Positions 6,059 through 12,528 of a stretch of DNA of 30,455 nt are shown here, one piece after another (position 1 is the first letter of the stretch; every line of letters begins with the position of its first letter). Both the position numbers and the translations under genes were made by a program. Location of the stretch: positions 1 through 30,455 of the IMG/VR virus record IMGVR_UViG_3300005340_000065. The stretch is one strand, 5' to 3'. Source of the DNA: a virus. Under the pieces are notes generated by a model. It had not been told where the DNA came from, made no database searches, and saw nothing but the letters and a program-made list of their open reading frames with translations.

Positions 6059-6174
6059 TAGGGGCCTCTGAAGTAAAGATAGAGGAAGCGCCAGAAGCCG
6101 ACCTTCCCGAGTTTGCGGCACCAGTCGCAGCGACGAGCGAACGTTGAATTGCAGAACTGACATTTTTCAGTCAT
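6058..6174 (-). CDS. 38-aa CxxC zinc-finger miniprotein
   Basis: ATG at 6174 with AAGGA upstream opens a frame reading MTEKCQFCNSTFARRCDWCR and ending YLYFRGP. The two CxxC pairs are nine residues apart and fit a single zinc site. Its ATG overlaps the upstream stop (ATGA) and its TAA overlaps the next ATG (TAATG). It is therefore the true coding frame here, although a longer ORF in another frame hides it. Confidence 0.65.
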   Translation of the reverse strand: MTEKCQFCNSTFARRCDWCRKLGKVGFWRFLYLYFRGP

Positions 6175-6482
6175 GACTTGTCCTTTAGGGCGCGGATGGC
6201 CGAGGCAATCTCTAGACATTCCTGCCACAGTGCATTTTCTTGATTATTGTGTTGGTGGTCATAGCGTGCCGCTCTCGTTTCCGCCACCTGTGCGCAGCGT
6301 TCGATGGCGGCGTGAGCCATTAGAATGTAACGCTGCACTTGGGCCTCATGCCGTTCTTTATCCTTTACTACGTGACCGTCAATTATGTCTGCCCACTTGG
6401 CAAAGTCATTGTCATGCCCGTTGGCGATCTTCCTAAATGTGTCGCGCAAGGTTGCGAGTTCTTCTTGTGTTGGTGGTGTCAC
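6171..6482 (-). CDS. Hypothetical helical protein (103 aa), GTG start
   Basis: Start chosen at GTG 6482 (reading TPPTQEELATLRDTFRK), because it has a strong GGAGGG site and overlaps the upstream stop as GTGA. The ATG at 6533 has no such site. The protein is helical and soluble (HEAQVQRYILMAHAAIERCA, then LWQECLEIASAIRALKDKS). No family is recognised. Confidence 0.6.
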   Translation of the reverse strand: MTPPTQEELATLRDTFRKIANGHDNDFAKWADIIDGHVVKDKERHEAQVQRYILMAHAAIERCAQVAETRAARYDHQHNNQENALWQECLEIASAIRALKDKS

Positions 6483-6709
6483 AGATCCCTCCTGTATCCC
6501 GCTGCGTATCGTGCTGGATTGCTTAAAGCCCATAGCTTGTCTTTCAGTAGACCGTTTTCCTTTTCCAACTCGGCAATGCGAGCGCGGAGCGGTCCTTGCA
6601 TAACTCGCTCAATATACTCAAGTTGGAATTCGTTAAAATATAGTTGTGTCATGGGCGAATGATCGCGCTTATAATTCTCGATTAGCTTTTGTGTTTCTTT
6701 GGTTGTCAT
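6479..6709 (-). CDS. Coiled-coil hypothetical protein (76 aa)
   Basis: Reads MTTKETQKLIENYKRD and contains ARIAELEKENGLLKDKLWAL, a clear leucine-heptad coiled coil. The RIAELE string and its DNA recur three times in the neighbouring 199-aa protein. The start overlaps the stop of that protein as ATGA. Its role is unknown; oligomerisation with the neighbour through the shared heptads is possible. Confidence 0.6.
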   Translation of the reverse strand: MTTKETQKLIENYKRDHSPMTQLYFNEFQLEYIERVMQGPLRARIAELEKENGLLKDKLWALSNPARYAAGYRRDL

Positions 6710-7305
6710 GGGGCTAGCCTTTCACATAGTTTCTTCCATGCCTTCCACGTTGGCTCGTGCCGCTGCATCGCAAGCGACGGCCCATCTTTCATGCTGGTGG
6801 CTTTGCTGAATTCTGTTATCGCTGCCTCCAACTCGGCAATGAGGGCCTCTAGCTCAATGATGCGGTCCCGATACAGCGGACCCATCAGTGACCAGTCAGT
6901 TGCATCGTCATGTGTCGGTGTCATGGAGCTAGCCTCTCCGTTCCGATGTTTGCTCCATTCATGTTTCCGCGCGTCAGTCACGTGACCGTATCCATCGCAT
7001 TCGTCACAGCGTTTTTCCTCCCCGACATTTTCCGGCGCTCTATAAAATGGCAGGATTGACCCGTCTGACATAATGACGACAGAACCGGCTCCTTCGCATT
7101 TTTTGCACTCGGGCATCTGAGCCTCCAACTCGGCAATGCGCTTTTCTGCGGCGACGAGCTTGAACATTGTTTCTTCGCCCATGACCTGTAACTCGGCAAT
7201 GCGGGCGCGAACATCATTCGCCATTAGCTTGCATACTCCACAACCATCTGGGCACGCAGCGATGTGTTCTAGTTTTTCCATAGCTGTTAATGGTGTCAGT
7301 GCCAT
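6706..7305 (-). CDS. Mosaic protein: coiled coils flanking a zinc knuckle (199 aa)
   Basis: Start at MALTPLTAMEKLEH (7305), behind GGAGGT. An earlier in-frame codon runs into the upstream gene. Order of parts: CPDGCGVC near residue 20; coiled coil with RIAEL repeats at about 35 to 63; the MPECKKCEGAGS zinc module at about 64 to 110, nearly identical to the free-standing protein at 138-308; then a second helical part with RIIELEALIAELEAAI and a C-terminal KAWKKLCERLAP. It looks like a fusion of small modules that also exist alone in this genome. The function is unknown. Confidence 0.65.
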   Translation of the reverse strand: MALTPLTAMEKLEHIAACPDGCGVCKLMANDVRARIAELQVMGEETMFKLVAAEKRIAELEAQMPECKKCEGAGSVVIMSDGSILPFYRAPENVGEEKRCDECDGYGHVTDARKHEWSKHRNGEASSMTPTHDDATDWSLMGPLYRDRIIELEALIAELEAAITEFSKATSMKDGPSLAMQRHEPTWKAWKKLCERLAP

Positions 7306-7309
7306 TGGT

Positions 7310-7468
7310 CTAACCTCCGAGAAAGATTGCACCGGGTATCACCAGCAGCAGCCAAAATCCGTTGTCTGTGTAGAATGCCATGCCGAGACCGACCACGACG
7401 CAGATTGCGCAGGTGATCAGCAGCGGCGGAACCCACCATGCGTCTTCCTCTTTCGGTGTCATGGGCAT
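7310..7468 (-). CDS. Two-helix membrane protein (52 aa)
   Basis: Starts MPMTPKEEDAWWVPP (7468; 7462 is also possible), with AAAGG just upstream. Two hydrophobic stretches, LLITCAICVVVGLGMAF and FWLLLVIPGAIFLGG, flank a short polar turn. It overlaps the end of the probable lipoprotein gene upstream. No family is recognised. Confidence 0.6.
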   Translation of the reverse strand: MPMTPKEEDAWWVPPLLITCAICVVVGLGMAFYTDNGFWLLLVIPGAIFLGG

Positions 7469-7737
7469 TGCGCCTTTGTTCGCGCATAGTATCCGCCGCC
7501 GCAATTATATTTACCTTGCGCGACTGGACTAGCCCACGGGCATTGCGCCTTTGTCGGCGCATACCATCCTTCGCCACAGTCAAAACGATTTCGATCATCC
7601 CTCGGATTGCTGCTGCAACCGCTAAACATAAGGAAGAGAAAGACTATCACGGTCGCTGTAGAGACGACGGCGCAGAAGGCGACGAGGCCACCGCCACCAA
7701 TTTCCATAGGCTCGCTTGGTTGAGGGTCTGGTATCAT
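7459..7737 (-). CDS. Probable lipoprotein with Cys-repeat (92 aa)
   Basis: The N-terminus has a long hydrophobic segment ending FLFLMFSGCSSN, a reasonable lipobox with Cys41. The exported part holds two copies of one motif, CGEGWYAPTKAQCP and CGGGYYARTKAQCP, each with a Cys pair likely to form a disulfide. The DNA of the two units is also similar, so this is a recent tandem duplication. An envelope location is inferred. The function is unknown. Confidence 0.6.
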   Translation of the reverse strand: MIPDPQPSEPMEIGGGGLVAFCAVVSTATVIVFLFLMFSGCSSNPRDDRNRFDCGEGWYAPTKAQCPWASPVAQGKYNCGGGYYARTKAQCP

Positions 7738-7874
7738 GTTGCGTTCCTGTGACTGACTTCCTTGAGTATCTCCTTCAACAAGTCGCGAATTTCTTCTAGG
7801 AGTTCTTGATTGGTTTGTTTCTGATTTGCGCGCATGTACAAGTCGGATGGTCTGCTATCGCGTGTCTGTGTCAT
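7734..7874 (-). CDS. 46-aa coiled-coil miniprotein
   Basis: ATG 7874 overlaps the upstream stop as ATGA and is preceded by GAAGAAG. The product reads MTQTRDSRPSDLYMRANQ and ends in a heptad-rich helix, LLEEIRDLLKEILKEVSHR. Its TGA overlaps the start of the lipoprotein gene. A small oligomeric helix is likely; the role is unknown. Confidence 0.6.
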   Translation of the reverse strand: MTQTRDSRPSDLYMRANQKQTNQELLEEIRDLLKEILKEVSHRNAT

Positions 7875-8065
7875 ATCTTCTTCTTTCTAGCCGCCACAAC
7901 ATCTGGGTTTAACTTCGAGTTGTACTCGTCGTATCCGTAGTTATTGGACGCATCATACTTCTGGCTGTTGATGCGAGGGTCCTTGCCGGTTGCGAATGCA
8001 ATGCCAACTTCCTTGACAGTTTCTGCCCACGCTACTATGCCAACTTCCAACAATCGTAAGATCAT
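7871..8065 (-). CDS. Hypothetical protein (64 aa)
   Basis: Starts MILRLLEVGIVAWAETVK behind AGGAGG. The first 25 residues are moderately hydrophobic. The rest is polar and Asn/Tyr-rich (YDASNNYGYDEYNSK) and ends AARKKKI. It may be a small anchored protein, but no family is recognised. Confidence 0.55.
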   Translation of the reverse strand: MILRLLEVGIVAWAETVKEVGIAFATGKDPRINSQKYDASNNYGYDEYNSKLNPDVVAARKKKI

Positions 8066-8265
8066 GGCTTGTCCTCCTTCTTTATTAAAGCGAGCGCGTT
8101 CTGCGCTGCCTTGGTGATAATCTTAACGCTGTCGACGCAGACCGATGAAGCCTGCATGGTTATCTTACTTAGCTCTAGTTGTCTGTCTCCGGTTTCTCTT
8201 AACAGATGCGCCATGTAAAGCTGCATCAGCAAGAGACCGATGATCGTAAGACGTTCGGCGCTCAT
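8062..8265 (-). CDS. Hypothetical helical protein (67 aa)
   Basis: Start at MSAERLTIIGLLLMQLYM (8265), where GAGGA and an ATGA overlap support it. ATGs further upstream lie inside the preceding gene. It has an N-terminal hydrophobic helix, then an amphipathic helical region ending ALALIKKEDKP. It may be membrane-associated. Confidence 0.55.
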   Translation of the reverse strand: MSAERLTIIGLLLMQLYMAHLLRETGDRQLELSKITMQASSVCVDSVKIITKAAQNALALIKKEDKP

Positions 8266-8513
8266 GCTGCTGTCCTCGGACATTTGCACGGCCAGTAATG
8301 ACAGACGGGACAGTTAGCGGTGTTAAATTGATTTTTTATAGATGCAACCTTGTCTCTGACACCTTGGTCACGCTTCCAAGCCGCCTCACACAGGTCTGTG
8401 ACTGCGCGACCAAGCGGAGTGCAACCTGCTTTGCGCGCACCAATTGCACCCTCGATTGCAACGACCAAGTCCCAGAGCGCTTGGCCGGTGAATTCGGTGT
8501 CGGCCAATTTCAT
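8262..8513 (-). CDS. Hypothetical protein with C-terminal CxxC/CxC (83 aa)
   Basis: Start at MKLADTEFTGQALWDL (8513), with GGAG and an overlap with the upstream stop. The longer reading to 8636 lies over another real gene in a different frame. The body is helical (VVAIEGAIGARKAG, LCEAAWKRDQGVRDK). The end CPVCHYWPCKCP carries four Cys residues and a His, probably a zinc site. No family is recognised. Confidence 0.6.
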   Translation of the reverse strand: MKLADTEFTGQALWDLVVAIEGAIGARKAGCTPLGRAVTDLCEAAWKRDQGVRDKVASIKNQFNTANCPVCHYWPCKCPRTAA

Positions 8514-8665
8514 CGACCTATCTCCGTTCCGATCACTAGATATATGTCGAAGTCTCTCAGCTTGAGGTTGCCAGTCGCGTTCTCCATGACCCACGTCTTG
8601 GCCTCGTTGCTCGTCTTGAAAGGTCCATAGCACCACTCACTCTTAAGAGTCACTACCCACATCAT
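8510..8665 (-). CDS. 51-aa hypothetical protein
   Basis: ATG 8665 behind GGAGG opens a frame starting MMWVVTLKSEWCYGPFKTS and ending LVIGTEIGR. The pattern of strand, helix (NEAKTWVMENA) and strand is that of a small alpha/beta domain seen in many phage miniproteins. Both ends overlap neighbours by four bases. A longer ORF in another frame hides this one. Confidence 0.65.
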   Translation of the reverse strand: MMWVVTLKSEWCYGPFKTSNEAKTWVMENATGNLKLRDFDIYLVIGTEIGR

Positions 8666-8787
8666 GGCCTCCATCCCGGTTGGATCAGCATCCTAACAAT
8701 CGAGTAGACCGCGCTGGCGGCGCACATGGCAAGCACAGCATAAAATATATGATAGAGGTGAATGACCATGAACCTTTTCCATTTCAT
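8662..8787 (-). CDS. 41-aa membrane miniprotein
   Basis: Starts MKWKRFMVIHLYHIFYAV behind AGGAG and ends IQPGWRP. One transmembrane helix of about 20 residues follows a basic N-terminus, suggesting that the N-terminus stays in the cytoplasm. It overlaps the stop of the epimerase gene and the start of the next gene by four bases each. Confidence 0.65.
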   Translation of the reverse strand: MKWKRFMVIHLYHIFYAVLAMCAASAVYSIVRMLIQPGWRP

Positions 8788-9704
8788 CTCGGGTTCTCCT
8801 GATACCATTTCATAGTTCGCTGCAATCCTTCTCGCAGCGATACCTTCGGCAAGAAGCCTAGCTTTCTAATCTTCGTTATGTCCGGGCAGCGGCGAACGGT
8901 CCCGCCGTCAAACATGTGGGAGGACGAGTTAAATTGTAAGTTGTGATCGGACAGAAGCATAATTTTATGAGCTAGATAATCTATTCTTATTTCATCATCA
9001 TTGCCAAGGTTGTAGATATTTTTGTGTTCGCCTTTCTCTCGCAGCAGCATCAATCCATCGACAGCATCGTCGATATAACAGAAGGCTCGCGTCTCGTTTC
9101 CAGCATGGAAGTTATCTGAGTTGCGCATGAGCCGGGGAATGATGTGCTCCTCTCCGGCATCAGGTCCATAGATGTTATGTGGACGGACGATGATAAGATT
9201 GTCGAAGTGTTTGGCGTTGTGGATGGCTACCATCTCTGACGCGATCTTCTGCACTGCGTAAGAGTAGCGCGGATTGAAAGGATCAGGGACAGAGTAAGGC
9301 ACCGTCTCGTCGGTTGGTATCTTCGGCGGAGTTTGGTAGACCTCTGACGACGAGATGACCATGAGTTTTTTAACGCGATGGTCTATGCAGGAAGTAACTA
9401 CATTACATATGCCGCGCAGTCCAACGTCGAGGACTTCAGCAGGTTTTTCATAAAAGTTCTTTGTGCCGTTGACAGAGGCCATGTGGATAACCTCGTCCAT
9501 TCCAAGGACTACTGATCTAACCTCGTGGTCTACTCTGACGTCGCCTATCATGCGTCTGTCTAGAATGACGGCATCCTGCACTCTGCAATAATTTCCCCTC
9601 GACGCATTGTCTAGAACGAATACATCCTCACCAGCCGCAACTAGTCGCTTGACGAGCGCTGCTCCGATAAAGCCGCAACCACCTGTGACGAGGACCCTCG
9701 ACAT
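8784..9704 (-). CDS. NAD-dependent sugar epimerase/dehydratase (SDR family)
   Basis: At 306 aa this is an extended SDR. The Rossmann motif VLVTGGCGFIG starts at residue 4. The Ser of SSSEVY and the catalytic YSYAVQK (YxxxK) are present, as are IVRPHNIYGP and a C-terminal substrate domain. Relatives act on NDP-sugars (UDP-glucose 4-epimerase, dTDP-glucose 4,6-dehydratase, GDP-sugar enzymes); the exact reaction cannot be told from sequence alone. ATG 9704 follows AAGGAG and overlaps the upstream stop. It shares the operon with the sugar C-methyltransferase and the TylF-like enzyme, so all three may build one modified sugar. Confidence 0.88.
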   Translation of the reverse strand: MSRVLVTGGCGFIGAALVKRLVAAGEDVFVLDNASRGNYCRVQDAVILDRRMIGDVRVDHEVRSVVLGMDEVIHMASVNGTKNFYEKPAEVLDVGLRGICNVVTSCIDHRVKKLMVISSSEVYQTPPKIPTDETVPYSVPDPFNPRYSYAVQKIASEMVAIHNAKHFDNLIIVRPHNIYGPDAGEEHIIPRLMRNSDNFHAGNETRAFCYIDDAVDGLMLLREKGEHKNIYNLGNDDEIRIDYLAHKIMLLSDHNLQFNSSSHMFDGGTVRRCPDITKIRKLGFLPKVSLREGLQRTMKWYQENPR

Positions 9705-9940
9705 CACTCCTTCTCCTTGGTCAGTCTGTCGACAATCTGGTTGACCGTCTCGCGGACGCAGAAGCCGTGAATCTGCGTCTCGATATAAGCGTTGGCTACA
9801 TACGAGAACATGGTGGTGTTCTCACATCTTCCTTTAATGCCCGTCACTGAAATGATTTGCGAAGTTACTAGCCAGACTGGATCGCCGTTTGATCCGGTCA
9901 GCTGGATGAAGGTCAAGGTTGCGATAAGGAGATTTTTCAT
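9704..9940 (-). CDS. Secreted hypothetical protein (78 aa)
   Basis: A signal peptide is likely: MKNLLIATLTFIQLTGS. The mature part has short strands (PVWLVTSQIISVTGIKG) and two Cys residues (GRCENT and GFCVRE) that could form a disulfide, then a C-terminal helix IVDRLTKEKE. An AAAGG site precedes the ATG. A periplasmic location is inferred. No family is recognised. Confidence 0.6.
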   Translation of the reverse strand: MKNLLIATLTFIQLTGSNGDPVWLVTSQIISVTGIKGRCENTTMFSYVANAYIETQIHGFCVRETVNQIVDRLTKEKE

Positions 9941-10116
9941 TTGCCTTTACTCTTGAAGAAGTCTGCCAATATTTTTTCAAATGCTTTGCTGCAATCAAAA
10001 CACAAGTCGTATTTCCCAGCATCAGGCCAAAAGGATGAATGTGGGAATATTGCCCATCCTGACCACTTCTTAGTAAGTTCTTTTCCACAGGCGTCGCAGA
10101 AGTTCTTCGTGCTCAT
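9937..10116 (-). CDS. Zinc-finger hypothetical protein (59 aa)
   Basis: Start at MSTKNFCDACGKELTKKW (10116), with a strong GGAGGAG site. The longer reading to 10221 is antiparallel to no real gene but lies in the wrong frame of the upstream gene. CDAC and CFDC pairs about 30 residues apart suggest a treble-clef or ribbon-type zinc site. The C-terminus is a basic helix (FEKILADFFKSKGK). Confidence 0.65.
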   Translation of the reverse strand: MSTKNFCDACGKELTKKWSGWAIFPHSSFWPDAGKYDLCFDCSKAFEKILADFFKSKGK

Positions 10117-10394
10117 TTTATCTCCTCCTCGATGCGCATGGCGTCGATGTACGTCGTGCCGTCGACTATCATCGTGTGGACATGAATGGTGCCTGTGGTC
10201 TTGAACCATCCTCCGTCGCACTGCTCCCAGCAGCCAGAGGCTAACTCTATTCCGTCATAGACTGCGGACTGTTTTTGTTGTTGTTGTTGTTGTTTACGTC
10301 CTTCGTCTAGCCAGACAGAAATGAAGAGAAGTCCGAGTAGAATAAATGCGCAAACAAGACCGAGAGTGACCCACATTAAATTTGGCATGCCCAT
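10113..10394 (-). CDS. Membrane protein with poly-Gln linker (93 aa)
   Basis: Residues 5 to 28 form a transmembrane helix (LMWVTLGLVCAFILLGLLF). A charged turn and a run of six Gln follow, encoded by CAA repeats, and then a domain of short strands with two Cys residues (SGCWEQCDGG, IHVHTMIVDGTTYID). GGGAG precedes the ATG. The poly-Gln run probably acts as a flexible linker. Repeat-length changes here would stay in frame. The function is unknown. Confidence 0.6.
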   Translation of the reverse strand: MGMPNLMWVTLGLVCAFILLGLLFISVWLDEGRKQQQQQQKQSAVYDGIELASGCWEQCDGGWFKTTGTIHVHTMIVDGTTYIDAMRIEEEIK

Positions 10395-10618
10395 TATTCT
10401 CTCCCAAGTATCTTTATGTGACTGTCGCCGTATTTGCCGAGAAACCTTATCTGAATTTGATGTTGCTCCAGACCGTATTCATTTATTCGCATGTGCTCGT
10501 TCGCGCAGTTCCAGCAGCAGAACACGCGGCGACGTTCGGGGAATTGCGGCGATAGCATCTCCGTGTGCATCGGTCCGCTCGACGCGTCCGCTCGTCCGCA
10601 GTGGTAGCACGTGGTCAT
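10394..10618 (-). CDS. Zinc-binding hypothetical protein (74 aa)
   Basis: Reads MTTCYHCGRADASSG and then VFCCWNCANEHMR, giving CxxC and CxxC pairs about 30 residues apart, as in MYM- or FCS-like treble-clef fingers. The C-terminal part is beta-rich (QIQIRFLGKYGD). It joins its neighbours by a TAATG and an ATGA overlap. The partner is unknown. Confidence 0.65.
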   Translation of the reverse strand: MTTCYHCGRADASSGPMHTEMLSPQFPERRRVFCCWNCANEHMRINEYGLEQHQIQIRFLGKYGDSHIKILGRE

Positions 10619-10986
10619 GTCTTCTTCTCGGTTGTGAGCTGAAGTCCGAACAGCTCTATGCTTTTGAAATCTCCTTCGACGCGAAGGTCATCGAGAAATG
10701 TATGTTTATAATCCGGATCGACCTTAGCCCAGTAGCTAATCCAAGCTTCATCATTCCCTTTAACTTCTGGAAGGATCGACGCCTGAATCGTGCTTTGGTT
10801 ATCATCGTCGATACAGTCGATGATAATTTTCTTAATCTTTCCGCCTGCGACGTGAATTTGATAATTATGCCAGAGGTTATCTAACGCAACAGTCTTCTCA
10901 GCGACGCTCTCCGCTACCGCAGCAGGAACGCTCGCTGCGACGAGCGCGGCGGTTAAGCCTTTGATGAAGTCGCGACGAGAGGTCAT
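10615..10986 (-). CDS. Protein with twin-arginine (Tat) signal (123 aa)
   Basis: Start at MTSRRDFIKGLTAALVAAS (10986), behind AGGAA. The SRRDFIKG motif, an Ala-rich hydrophobic core and a PAAVAES cleavage region form a textbook Tat signal, so the protein should be exported folded. The mature part (about 95 aa) is acidic and beta-rich: YQIHVAGGKIKKIIIDCIDDD, then EAWISYWAKVDPD. No cofactor motif is recognised. The longer reading to 11121 is the wrong frame over the gene at 10983-11147. Confidence 0.7.
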   Translation of the reverse strand: MTSRRDFIKGLTAALVAASVPAAVAESVAEKTVALDNLWHNYQIHVAGGKIKKIIIDCIDDDNQSTIQASILPEVKGNDEAWISYWAKVDPDYKHTFLDDLRVEGDFKSIELFGLQLTTEKKT

Positions 10987-11147
10987 GCGTTCGTTCCTAT
11001 CGCGATAAGTGATCCGCCGACCATTCCTAAACCTGTAGAAAATATCGGCGTGATATCGGACGGGAGAAACCAAGCTAGCGCCATGCCAGCGGTAATGACG
11101 AGAGCACCGCCGAATATCCAAACGAACCTATCTGCTGAGTCCATCAT
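10983..11147 (-). CDS. Two-helix membrane miniprotein (54 aa)
   Basis: Opens MMDSADRFVWIFGGALV and ends SLIAIGTNA. Two hydrophobic segments, one at about residues 9 to 28 and one at about 36 to 52, are joined by a short polar turn with Pro. The AGAGGA site, the ATGA overlap with the preceding gene and the overlap with the Tat-protein start support this frame over the longer ORF in another frame. Confidence 0.65.
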   Translation of the reverse strand: MMDSADRFVWIFGGALVITAGMALAWFLPSDITPIFSTGLGMVGGSLIAIGTNA

Positions 11148-11323
11148 TGCGTCCTCTCTCCTTCGAACCTGGTGATGCGCAATTCCGGGTTGAACCTTAT
11201 CTCAGGCTTGCCATCCTTCTTTCGAAAATAAATTCTCATCTCGCGCCACTCTTCGTCAGTCGCGCCAAGTGCCAGCTCTTTCATCTTCTCTAGGTTTAGA
11301 ACCTCTTCAGGCTTTTTGATCAT
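11144..11323 (-). CDS. Hypothetical protein (59 aa)
   Basis: ATG 11323 behind AGGTGA starts MIKKPEEVLNLEKMKELAL. A helical N-terminus is followed by strands (EMRIYFRKKDGKPEIRFN) and a basic tail ending FEGERTQ. It fills the gap between two genes and overlaps the next by four bases. No family is recognised. Confidence 0.65.
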   Translation of the reverse strand: MIKKPEEVLNLEKMKELALGATDEEWREMRIYFRKKDGKPEIRFNPELRITRFEGERTQ

Positions 11324-11330
11324 GGATCAC

Positions 11331-11543
11331 CTATGGTCGATGTGGACAATTAAATGAAGCGCACTTCCAGTTTGGTATTGAGTAAATCCTGTCCCCACAA
11401 AATTCGCAAACACCCAAGGCTTCAAACTTGGTAGGTGGCAATACTGCTAGACCGTAAACCTTGGCTCTTTCTTTAGCTTCACGCTTTCTACGCTCTATGC
11501 CCTCACGTTCCGTTCTCTCGTATTGTTCGTCATAGTGTCCCAT
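11331..11543 (-). CDS. Zinc-ribbon protein, possibly DksA/TraR-like (70 aa)
   Basis: A charged N-terminal helix (YERTEREGIERRKREAKER) precedes CEFCGDRI and a further CASFNC pair. Small phage TraR/DksA proteins have such a helix followed by CxxCGxxI and a second CxxC. Here the second pair is CxxxxC and DksA tip residues are not clear, so the assignment is weak. The start may be ATG 11543 or the GTG at 11552 that overlaps the upstream stop. Confidence 0.55.
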   Translation of the reverse strand: MGHYDEQYERTEREGIERRKREAKERAKVYGLAVLPPTKFEALGVCEFCGDRIYSIPNWKCASFNCPHRP

Positions 11544-11548
11544 GTCGT

Positions 11549-11848
11549 TCACCAGCTATTTCGAAAGATGATTGACACGACGCTCTCTGGAAGCTTGGCA
11601 ATTTCGACGACGTAATCAAGAGAGCCGTCGCCTTCTCTCTCTTGCACGATTTCACTTAAGTCAACTTCCAGAGCCTGCTCAGCGATGTATTCCGGATTAT
11701 CATAGCCGTTGCAGTGCTCGCCAAAATAGTCGCTGACTTCTTTCGGTGGTTCTATGCCTGCTTGTTGGCAAGATTTAAGGACAGCAAAATATTTTTTGAA
11801 TGCATCGTCTCTGGCCCGTTGGCCGATGACACTAGTGCTCATACTCAT
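11549..11848 (-). CDS. Hypothetical protein (99 aa)
   Basis: Starts MSMSTSVIGQRARDDAFK behind GGAGGG. It is helical and acidic (YFAVLKSCQQAGIEPPKE, YIAEQALEVDLSEIVQE), and the C-terminus is hydrophobic, ending SIIFRNSW. It was not recognised, though soluble and likely a compact helical fold. Confidence 0.6.
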   Translation of the reverse strand: MSMSTSVIGQRARDDAFKKYFAVLKSCQQAGIEPPKEVSDYFGEHCNGYDNPEYIAEQALEVDLSEIVQEREGDGSLDYVVEIAKLPESVVSIIFRNSW

Positions 11849-11866
11849 GTCGCCCTCCTTCGCCTC

Positions 11867-12526
11867 TTACGGCTTGATCATCATGACCCCAGTCTGGTCG
11901 ATAGGCTTTAGCAGAGTGTTGTATGCTATTCCCTTCTTGTTAAAGTATTCCTGACACGCTTCACGACTTCCGCGCCAGTGGCCGTAGTCATCGACGATGA
12001 GAACTCCTCCCTTAACCAATCTCGGATAGAGGACCTGCAATTCAATCTTCGTCGATTCATACCAGTCGGTGTCGAGACGGAGCAGAGCGATCTTTTCCGG
12101 AACATTATTTTTTAAAGTCTCTTCAACTTTACCCTGAACCATGATGCACTTTGTCACGTCCCAAACTCCTTCAGCGCGAAGATTGCCTTGAACTTCTTCG
12201 ACCGAAGCCGCAGCCCACTTATGTCCGTTTGCGGTTTTGGCGCGCCATGTTTCTATTGCTCGTCGTCCCTTGTCGTGGACTTTCACGTCGCGGTCCGTTG
12301 GCTCTGGCATACCGTCGAAGGTGTCGAACAGCCAGCAAACACGTGATGGACATATCCATCTGGCAAGAATGATATGGCCACCCTGCCACACCCCGCACTC
12401 GACGATGTCTCCCGGAAGTTGGCACTCGTCTATCCTCCTGCAAGCGTCGATCATGGCCTGAAGTCGTTTCCGGCTGGCTTTCGAATAGTGGCCGTACACC
12501 CGGTCGATCATTTCGCTGTCATTCAT
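11867..12526 (-). CDS. TylF/MycF-like O-methyltransferase
   Basis: At 219 aa it matches the macrocin O-methyltransferase family. GDIVECGVWQGG is the SAM-binding start, then LFDTFDGMPEPTD with the metal-binding region, RLDTDWYESTKIEL, and GGVLIVDDYGHWRGSREA. TylF and MycF are metal- and SAM-dependent enzymes that methylate sugar hydroxyls; many homologues occur in surface-polysaccharide clusters. No good ribosome site precedes the ATG. Together with the sugar C-methyltransferase and the epimerase it suggests a methylated deoxysugar, but the acceptor is not visible here. Confidence 0.88.
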   Translation of the reverse strand: MNDSEMIDRVYGHYSKASRKRLQAMIDACRRIDECQLPGDIVECGVWQGGHIILARWICPSRVCWLFDTFDGMPEPTDRDVKVHDKGRRAIETWRAKTANGHKWAAASVEEVQGNLRAEGVWDVTKCIMVQGKVEETLKNNVPEKIALLRLDTDWYESTKIELQVLYPRLVKGGVLIVDDYGHWRGSREACQEYFNKKGIAYNTLLKPIDQTGVMMIKP

Positions 12527-12528
12527 TT

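Noticed and set aside
10270-10295. CAA triplet run read as a phase-variation switch
   Set aside because: Changes in triplet number keep the frame, so it would alter only the Gln linker length.
10905-10925. Partial ops-like string on the minus strand (GCGGTAGCG)
   Set aside because: It lies inside the coding part of the Tat-signal protein and matches ops at about 9 of 12 positions; probably chance.
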